This document shows positions 6,007 to 11,276 of a DNA stretch of 11,276 bases, piece after piece. The translations under genes and the position numbers were made by a program. Source of the stretch: Promethearchaeota archaeon (GTDB taxonomy: Archaea; Asgardarchaeota; Lokiarchaeia; Sigynarchaeales; SOKP01). The first letter of the stretch is position 1. Every line of letters begins with the position of its first letter. The stretch is taken from assembly GCA_030668025.1 (NCBI GenBank), contig DAOUUT010000109.1, forward strand, positions 1-11,276, given 5' to 3'. The notes beneath the pieces are model-generated. The model saw only the letters and a program-made list of their open reading frames with translations. It did not search any database and had not been told where the DNA came from.

Positions 6007-7188
6007 ATGATAGATGAAAATCGCATAAAAGAAAACTTAAAATCATTTTCCTTTCCAAGATTATCGGGTACGGACGACGAAAGAAAGGCTTTTAATTTAG
6101 CATTTAAGAAACTAGAAAAATTAAAATTTAAACCGTTAAGTCAAGAGTTCGAATTTAGTACTTTTTATGCTAGAATTTACTCCAAAATTGCGTTTTTCTC
6201 GGGATTTGCGCTTCTACTATTGTTGTTTTTAAATTTTAAAACAATAATTATTCCAATTTCTTCAATACTTATTTTATTGTTATTGGGTTTTTTATTTACA
6301 ATTACAAGAAAACCAGAACGCATAAAAATAGGAAAGAAGTTAAATTCAGCAAACCTTTACGTTAAACTTGACTTAATATCCAAGAAGAATGAGACAGAAA
6401 TTAAGAAAATCGATGATAGCAACCGCGAAAAAGATGTTCTATTTTTTTGCCATTTAGACTCAAAAGGGCAAAGGTTTTCAATTCTTGTAAGAATAAGAGT
6501 TATAAGAGCTTGGGTTTTCTCATCCCTTACAATAATTATTATAATAGTTTGCAAGAACTATATTTTCGTTTCATATTCATTATTGTTTTACATCATCGGA
6601 GCATTTCCAATTGCAATTAACATAATATCCACAATTTTTATCCTATTAAACGCCACAAATAACAAATCTAAAGGAGCTATTGATAATGCTTCTGGAATTG
6701 CGTGCGTACTTGAATTGTTAAATTACTACTCAAAACCAGAATTTAGGTTAAATCATTTCAATTTATGGTTCGTGTTTACGGGCGCGGAAGAATGTGGAAC
6801 TATGGGAATCCGGAATTTCTGCTATAAATTAGAACACATTAACAAAAAGAAATCCATAATTTTCAATTTTGACGCGATCGCCAAAAATATATACTTATTT
6901 CCCGGTAAAAAAATGTCAGAAAATGTTAAATCCATTTATAATACGCTATTAAATAATAATAAGGGTTTGGAAATTAAAAGAAATCCTAAGAAAATATATT
7001 TTGGCTCTCATTCGGATGGATATTACTTAAAAAAGAATAAGTTTAAGGGGATAGGAATTGGCGACATGGAGTCGTATAAATATATTCATTCGATTCGCGA
7101 TACCGTAGACAAAATAGACAGTTCTTTGTTGAGGGGTTTGTGTGAGATGATAATCGATAACTTAATAGTATTTGATAACCAAACTTAA
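6007..7188 (+). CDS. Membrane-embedded M28-family zinc metallopeptidase
   Basis: A 393-residue protein from the ATG at 6007; a TTG at 5992 in the same frame would add five residues but is a weaker start. The M28 (aminopeptidase Y/S type) two-zinc site is complete: HLD (149-151), GAIDNASG with Asp226, TGAEECGTMG with Glu261 and Glu262, FNFDA with Asp289, and HSIRDTVD with His361. M28 enzymes are usually amino- or carboxypeptidases. Hydrophobic segments lie at about 59-77, 79-99, 168-182 and 187-215. The first pair precedes the catalytic domain; the second pair falls between the HLD and the DNAS zinc-ligand motifs. No signal peptide is seen, so the active site is probably on the cytosolic side. 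The gene starts 20 bases after the dehydratase stop, so co-transcription is likely. A functional link to the dehydratase is not evident. Confidence 0.85.
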   Translation: MIDENRIKENLKSFSFPRLSGTDDERKAFNLAFKKLEKLKFKPLSQEFEFSTFYARIYSKIAFFSGFALLLLLFLNFKTIIIPISSILILLLLGFLFTITRKPERIKIGKKLNSANLYVKLDLISKKNETEIKKIDDSNREKDVLFFCHLDSKGQRFSILVRIRVIRAWVFSSLTIIIIIVCKNYIFVSYSLLFYIIGAFPIAINIISTIFILLNATNNKSKGAIDNASGIACVLELLNYYSKPEFRLNHFNLWFVFTGAEECGTMGIRNFCYKLEHINKKKSIIFNFDAIAKNIYLFPGKKMSENVKSIYNTLLNNNKGLEIKRNPKKIYFGSHSDGYYLKKNKFKGIGIGDMESYKYIHSIRDTVDKIDSSLLRGLCEMIIDNLIVFDNQT

Positions 7189-7208
7189 TTTAGATATTAA
7201 ATTTTAAA

Positions 7209-8757
7209 GTGTTTAACAATATTAGACTCGAACAAAAAGGATTTAGGAGTAGTTTTAACTCCTCCAAAAACGGCAGATTATATCGTATCTAAATTAGGTA
7301 AAATAAAAAATAATCATAAAGTATTAGATCCGTGCGTAGGTCCCGGAGCTTTTGTTAAATCGTTATTAAAAGCTGGAATTAAAAAAGCACAGATTTCTGC
7401 TTATGATGTGAACCTTGCTTATAAAACAGATATTGAAGAATTAGGTATATCCTTTAAAGCAGTAGATACTTTAATATCGTTTGATTCGGATTGCTATGAC
7501 GAGTTCGATTTTATTGTTGGAAACCCTCCTTACTTAAATAAGGCAAGTAGTTACGTGAGAGAAAATCGGCTAAAATTAAAAAAGATTTATGGGAAAATCA
7601 ACGCTCACGAAACTTATTCAATGTTTATAGTGAATAGTATATGGCGTTTGAAGGAGGGTGGGAAATTAGGTTTCATCACGAGCGATACTTTCTTAACTTT
7701 AAGCACTCATAAAAAATTAAGAGAATTCATTCTTAATAATTGTATAATAAACGAAATATTACTCGCACCAACTAATTTATTTGATAAACAGAACGTTAGC
7801 ACATATCCAGCAATAATCTTTTTAACTAAGCGTTCTGGAGAAACTAATGAGCAAGTTCGAGATAATAATTTAATGAGTATAATTTCGAGAATAAGAAATG
7901 AAGACGAATATTGGAAACCAAAAGTTGTAAACGAAATCAAGCAGAGAAGATATAGATCTTTACCTTTTAACATATTTTTTTTTGAAGTAGAGGACCAAAT
8001 AATTGATTTGTTTGAAAACGCTCCTAAACTAGATAATTTTATTAAAGGGTACATTGGGATGCATACTCATAACAATAAGAAGTACATTGCTGCGATTGAA
8101 AGTACGGAACTAGCAGATATTTTCAGAAAGAAAAACTATACAAAAATTAAACAAAATGAGAAATTCAAAACTATTTTAAGAAGCGATTTGAAAACAGAGA
8201 GATGGAAACCTTATCTAAAAAGAGGTGGAGGGGATCAATATTATAGACCTATTATGGAAGCTTTAGATTGGAACGAAAAGTCGATCTCTGTTTACGACAT
8301 TCCAAGTAATGTGCCTTTTGAAAAAGAAGGAGTCGTTATTAGCGGTATTAGCTCAAGGTTAGCCGCCCGTTATATGCCAAAAGGTTGCTATTGGGACTCG
8401 AATAAGGCAATTGGTTTTATCGCTAAGGAAAAATCGATTTCTATTGAATATTTCTTGGGACTATTGAATAGTTCTCTATATAATTATCTATCTAAAGGAA
8501 TTATAAACAATACCAGCAGCATTCAAATATCTGGGATTCATTCATTGCCTTTTATTAAGCCCAACAAAGAAACGCAAGAAGAAATTGAAGTATTGGTTAA
8601 ACAAATAATTGTAAATAAGAAAAAAAACTTAAGTTATGATTATACACGCGAACAGAAATCAATTGATGATATAATTTTTAATTTTTATGCTGTAAGATTT
8701 AATTTTTCATCAAAACTAAAAATAAAATTAGAAGAAAATTACGCGATTTATAAATAA
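7209..8757 (+). CDS. TaqI-like N6-adenine DNA methyltransferase, 5' end frameshifted or mis-started
   Basis: A gamma-class adenine-N6 methyltransferase of about 515 residues. The long frame, open from 7201, encodes motif X-like LGVVLTPPKTADYIV, the S-adenosylmethionine motif VLDPCVGPGAF at 7321-7353, the catalytic motif IV NPPY at 7522-7533, GGKLGFITSDTF, and a C-terminal TaqI/Eco57I-like recognition region with FLGLLNSSLYNYL and ISGIHSLPF. It would methylate adenine in a specific DNA sequence. The first standard start in that frame is a GTG at 7408, which lies after the SAM motif and cannot be the true start. In another frame a GTG at 7209 encodes MFNNIRLEQK and joins the main frame if one A is removed from the A5 run at 7234-7238. 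That GTG lies 20 bases past the peptidase stop. The frameshift could be a sequencing error, a switch or decay; ATT or ATA initiation near 7201-7219 is the alternative. No restriction enzyme is visible. Confidence 0.82.
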
Positions 8758-8758
8758 T

Positions 8759-10045
8759 TTATAACAACAAATACTTATCCAATTCCCATTTAGCTTCTTT
8801 TCCGTTGTTTTTAGCAGTTTGGTAGTGATCAATTTCTTCTTGTTTAACATCTATATAAATATCTACCAATTGTTTTCCAAGAATTTTCTTGATAAATTTA
8901 CTGTTCTCGAACGCCTCTAAAGATTTTTGCAAACTCGGGGGTAATTTTTTAATTCCTAAGGTTTTTCGCTTCTCCTCAGTTAAAGAGTCTATATCTTCAG
9001 TAGTTGGAGTATTGGGTTCGATTTTATTTTTTACGCCATCTAAGCCAGAGGCAAGTAAAAGGGCAGTTCCAAGATAAATATTCATGGCCGCATCACCAGC
9101 GCGATATTCTACCCTAGCTGATTTTTCGTATCCTGGCACGCGAATTAAAGCGGTTCTGTTACCTACCCCCCAAGACACATAAACTGGCGCTTCGTGATTA
9201 GGAACAAGTCGCTTATAAGAATTTGTGATAGGATTTAAAATGGCTGAGATGGCGTCTACACGCTTTTGAATCCCCCCAATATAGTAACGGAGGAGGTCGC
9301 TGACACCTGCGTCAGCATCAGCAAATACATTCTTCCCATTATTAACTAAATATTGATGAATATGTAAACCACTTCCGGCTACTAACGGAAATGGTTTTGG
9401 CATGAATGTAGAAATTAAATTTTTACAATATGATTCGACGTGTACTATCATTTTTGCTGTTTGGACGTTATCAGCTTGATATAACGCATTATTAGCTATA
9501 AATTCTACTTCGTGTTGACTCGGTCCAACTTCGTGGTGAATAGTTTTGAGCTTAATGCCCATACTAATCATATCATCGGTTATCTTACGTCGCAATTCGT
9601 GAAATGAATCTTTTGGAGGCACATCCATATAAGCGCCTTTATCGGTAAATTCTAGATCGTTTGATAGTAAATACCATTCTAATTCTGGTCTTGTTAGAAA
9701 TTCATAACCCTTAGAATTTGCATAGCTTAAAAGTCTCTTTAATATCCCTCTTGGGCAGGTAGGATAGGCAAGTCCTTTATTGTCGGTGATATCGCAAATA
9801 AATCTCCCCACCCTATGATTCCATGGAAGTATCGCAAACGTGTTTAAATCTGGCACGATTTTCATGTCGCTTTGCTCTGTTTTTAAAAAACCAAGACTAG
9901 ACCCATCAATACCGGCTCCCTCTTTCATATCTTCCCAGATTTTTGCTGGAAATTCAACACACTTAAATTCCCCTAAAATCGTGGTAAATTGAAATTGTAT
10001 GTAATCAATACTTTTTTCTTCAAATAATTCCAAAAAATCTTTCAT
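8759..10045 (-). CDS. glnA: Glutamine synthetase, type I
   Basis: Glutamine synthetase joins ammonia to glutamate using ATP and acts in the cytosol as a dodecamer. From the ATG at 10045 it has 428 residues. Catalytic features are complete: DGSS (47-50), PELEWYLL with metal-binding Glu121 and Glu123, HHEVGPSQHEVEF with Glu172 and Glu179, GSGLHIHQ with His228, NPITNSYKRL (271-280), WGVGNRTALIR, and VEYRAGDAAMNIYL with Glu313 and Arg315. The usual adenylylation site (a Tyr in a DLY-like context before LP) is absent in the EDIDSLTEEKRKTLGIKKLP region, as in GlnA enzymes not controlled by adenylylation. A GTG at 10057 would add four residues (MRIV). The ATG is preferred because it fits the family N-terminus and lies about 34 bases from a TATA-like box. 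Relatives such as gamma-glutamylpolyamine synthetase are less likely but not excluded. The stop is one base from the convergent methyltransferase stop. Confidence 0.9.
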   Translation of the reverse strand: MKDFLELFEEKSIDYIQFQFTTILGEFKCVEFPAKIWEDMKEGAGIDGSSLGFLKTEQSDMKIVPDLNTFAILPWNHRVGRFICDITDNKGLAYPTCPRGILKRLLSYANSKGYEFLTRPELEWYLLSNDLEFTDKGAYMDVPPKDSFHELRRKITDDMISMGIKLKTIHHEVGPSQHEVEFIANNALYQADNVQTAKMIVHVESYCKNLISTFMPKPFPLVAGSGLHIHQYLVNNGKNVFADADAGVSDLLRYYIGGIQKRVDAISAILNPITNSYKRLVPNHEAPVYVSWGVGNRTALIRVPGYEKSARVEYRAGDAAMNIYLGTALLLASGLDGVKNKIEPNTPTTEDIDSLTEEKRKTLGIKKLPPSLQKSLEAFENSKFIKKILGKQLVDIYIDVKQEEIDHYQTAKNNGKEAKWELDKYLLL

Positions 10046-10074
10046 AACAATTCTCACTCAATATAATAATTTGG

Positions 10075-10084
10075 TTATTAAATT
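10075..10084 (-). promoter_or_regulatory. TATA-like promoter box of glutamine synthetase
   Basis: On the minus strand, AATTTAATAA is centred about 34 bases upstream of the ATG at 10045, with the 18-base A-rich element directly upstream. A second candidate, TTATTATAT near 10065, is only 20 bases from the ATG and is too close unless the start lies further in. Confidence 0.35.
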
Positions 10085-10085
10085 T

Positions 10086-10103
10086 CTTTTTTTTTATTTT
10101 TAT
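10086..10103. repeat. 18-base A/T-rich element, copy 2
   Basis: Identical over 18 bases to 748-765 (C, T9, A, T5, A, T on the plus strand). It lies in the 121-base divergent region between glutamine synthetase and the tautomerase gene, just upstream of the proposed glutamine synthetase TATA box. On the minus strand it contains CATAAAAATAAA at its upstream edge and could itself act as a promoter element. Confidence 0.4.
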
Positions 10104-10155
10104 GAAAAAAATTAAAATTAAAAGGTTGAATCATATCACATAATAATACAAATTA

Positions 10156-10162
10156 GATGTGA
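10156..10162 (+). promoter_or_regulatory. Possible Shine-Dalgarno sequence of the tautomerase gene
   Basis: GATGTGA differs by one base from GAGGTGA, the complement of the archaeal 16S rRNA tail, and ends four bases before the ATG. Other starts in the window lack such a motif, so this gene may use leadered translation. A possible TATA element (CATAATAAT) lies about 25 bases before the ATG. Confidence 0.3.
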
Positions 10163-10166
10163 AAAA

Positions 10167-10364
10167 ATGCCAATTATTCATGTAAATGTTTGGAAGGGCT
10201 TTGGAGATGAAAGAGTTAAAACCGTAATACAAAACATAACCAAAGTCTTTGTTGATTTAGGCGTCCCCCAACACGCTGTAGAAGTAATTGTTCACGAAAT
10301 TCCAAAGACTCATTGGGGAATTGGTGGAGAACCTGCTTCTGAAAAATTCAAGGAACAACATTAA
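10167..10364 (+). CDS. 4-oxalocrotonate tautomerase-like protein
   Basis: A 65-residue protein of the small tautomerase superfamily. After removal of Met it begins with the catalytic Pro (PIIHVNVWKGFGDERVK). The conserved tail VIVHEIPKTHWGIGGEPASE matches 4-oxalocrotonate tautomerase, whose subunits of about 62 residues form hexamers with Pro1 as general base. The bacterial enzyme converts 2-hydroxymuconate to 2-oxo-3-hexenedioate in aromatic catabolism; no other aromatic-degradation gene is visible here, so the substrate is open. The Arg that follows the first strand in 4-OT (position 11) appears replaced by a G/F-containing segment, so canonical activity is uncertain. Unlike the other genes it has a plausible Shine-Dalgarno sequence, GATGTGA at 10156-10162, four bases before the ATG. 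It is divergent from glutamine synthetase and convergent with the ThDP enzyme, 27 bases apart. Confidence 0.85.
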   Translation: MPIIHVNVWKGFGDERVKTVIQNITKVFVDLGVPQHAVEVIVHEIPKTHWGIGGEPASEKFKEQH

Positions 10365-10391
10365 ACAAAAGTGATGTAGTAATTGAAAAAT

Positions 10392-11276
10392 TTATAATTT
10401 TTCTCCTTTTATTTCTTCTTCGTACTTCATTCTACGTTCTGTTAGATAATCTGGAATTGGTACATCCCACCAACCACATGCAGGACTTCCGGTATGAGGA
10501 TAATCTCTATTTACAAGAATTTCTATAACCACAGGCTTATTTGATTTGGTCGCTCGCTCTAATGCGGGAATTATTTCTTCTTTTTTAGAAATCTTCTCAG
10601 AGTAGCATCCAAAACCCTCAGCTATTTTTGCAAAATCGGGAGAATAGGTATTTCCACTTTTATCGTAAAAACTAGTGCCATAACCTCGATTTTCGCCAAA
10701 TGCTGCTTGCTGAAGATCCTTGATAGCAATCCAACCATGATTATTTAAAACTATAAAGAAGATGTTAGTTAATCCTAATTGAACTGCTACAGATAGCTCC
10801 GAAATCGTCATCATCAAATCACCATCACCTACGAGTGCTACGACTTGACGATTAGGTTTTCCTATATCTATTGAACCTAGTTTTGCGCCAATTGCAGCTG
10901 GGACGCTATATCCCATCGTAGAGAATCCTCCAGCAGTAATACAAGTTTTAGGCTCGTAAAATTCTAACTCTTGGATCATTTGAGCTTGTACATTACCGGA
11001 GCTAGTTACAATTATTGTGTCTCTATCGAAAAACTTTCTTACTTCCCTTAAAACGGTTGAAATCATTACTGGTACTTTTAAATCGTCTCGATGCTCGTCA
11101 AGAAATTCGAACCACTTTTTCTTTTCTTTTTGTATTTCTTTAAAATAATCAGTTTTTTCGTAATTTATTGTGTAATCACCAAATTCTTCAATAATTTGAC
11201 GCAAACACGCTTTAGCGTCTCCTACTACTCCAACTGCAACAGGATAATTTTTGCCAATTTCGTGTGGATCGATATC
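10392..11276 (-). CDS. Thiamine-diphosphate enzyme, acetolactate synthase/IolD-like, C-terminal part
   Basis: The gene enters from the right edge; 294 C-terminal residues are visible. The visible part starts in the central domain with DIDPHEIGKNYPVAVGVVGD, typical of acetolactate synthase-type enzymes, so the TTG at 11204 is an internal Leu codon and not a start. The ThDP-binding domain follows: GGFSTMGYSVPAAIGAK, GDGDLMMT (150-157) and NNHGWIAIKDLQ (178-189), the GDG...NN motif that binds Mg-diphosphate. The end carries VVIEILVNRDYPHTG and GWWDVPIPDYL. NNHG followed by a Leu-Gln helix and a C-terminal WWDVP is closer to IolD (trihydroxycyclohexanedione hydrolase of inositol breakdown) and its unassigned relatives than to IlvB. 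The N-terminal half with the catalytic Glu is missing, so acetolactate synthase, IolD-like hydrolase, or a decarboxylase or carboligase cannot be separated. Confidence 0.82.
   Translation of the reverse strand, partial: DIDPHEIGKNYPVAVGVVGDAKACLRQIIEEFGDYTINYEKTDYFKEIQKEKKKWFEFLDEHRDDLKVPVMISTVLREVRKFFDRDTIIVTSSGNVQAQMIQELEFYEPKTCITAGGFSTMGYSVPAAIGAKLGSIDIGKPNRQVVALVGDGDLMMTISELSVAVQLGLTNIFFIVLNNHGWIAIKDLQQAAFGENRGYGTSFYDKSGNTYSPDFAKIAEGFGCYSEKISKKEEIIPALERATKSNKPVVIEILVNRDYPHTGSPACGWWDVPIPDYLTERRMKYEEEIKGEKL

Noticed and set aside
7707..8054. Minus-strand frame of 115 codons inside the methyltransferase
   Set aside because: It is antisense to a conserved coding region and shows no recognisable motif.
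7408..8757. Methyltransferase starting at GTG 7408
   Set aside because: This start would remove the TPP motif and the SAM-binding motif VLDPCVGPGAF, which are plainly encoded in the same frame just upstream.
7209..10045. A restriction-modification pair made by the methyltransferase and a neighbour
   Set aside because: The neighbours are an M28 peptidase and glutamine synthetase. No nuclease motif or specificity subunit was found, so only a stand-alone methyltransferase is supported in this window.
10392..11204. Treating the ThDP enzyme as a complete 270-residue protein starting at TTG 11204
   Set aside because: The frame continues to the window edge and encodes the conserved central-domain segment DIDPHEIGKNYPVAVGVVGD, so the TTG is an internal Leu codon.

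Overview
The window looks like archaeal chromosomal DNA, AT-rich throughout. Most start codons lack a Shine-Dalgarno sequence but have a TATA-like box about 30-35 bases upstream, which would give transcripts with very short or no leaders. Intergenic spaces are short; the longest gene-free stretch is 216 bases, at 735-950. The gene mix (stand-alone SCP2 protein, two related Gfo/Idh/MocA oxidoreductases, dimethylargininase-type hydrolase, membrane-embedded M28 peptidase, short type I glutamine synthetase) would fit an Asgard-type or similar mesophilic archaeon. That lineage guess is an inference of low confidence; no marker gene is present. I see no tRNA, rRNA, CRISPR array, insertion sequence or replication origin.

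Layout, left to right. The left edge holds the first 59 codons of a GPH-type sugar:cation symporter (minus strand, running off the window). Next come a small acidic SCP2-domain protein (minus) and, divergently, Gfo/Idh/MocA oxidoreductase 1 (plus). Oxidoreductase 1 meets its own paralogue, oxidoreductase 2 (minus), stop codon to stop codon with no base between. Then come a DDAH-family amidinohydrolase (plus) and an apparent three-gene plus-strand unit: IlvD/Edd dehydratase, M28 membrane metallopeptidase and TaqI-like N6-adenine DNA methyltransferase. The gaps in that unit are 20 bases each. The methyltransferase meets glutamine synthetase (minus) with one base between the stops. A 4-oxalocrotonate tautomerase-like gene (plus) is divergent from glutamine synthetase. 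The right edge holds the C-terminal 294 residues of a thiamine-diphosphate enzyme of the acetolactate synthase/IolD type (minus).

How the genes may work together. The symporter, the two NAD(P)-dependent sugar or cyclitol dehydrogenases, the IlvD/Edd dehydratase and the ThDP enzyme with an IolD-like tail could form a scattered pathway for non-phosphorylative oxidation of a sugar or cyclitol. Each gene has its own promoter region, so this is a hypothesis from family membership and not from operon structure. Glutamine synthetase and the DDAH-like enzyme (citrulline plus an amine from a methylated arginine) are nitrogen-metabolism genes. The methyltransferase shows no partner nuclease in the window.

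Main oddities. The methyltransferase reading frame continues at least 56 codons (back to 7240) upstream of its first standard in-frame start, and is best restored by a one-base slip in an A5 run from a GTG at 7209. The M28 peptidase carries a membrane hairpin between its zinc ligands. Two convergent gene pairs have no room for a terminator outside the opposing coding sequence. An identical 18-base A/T-rich element lies upstream of both the SCP2 and the glutamine synthetase genes.
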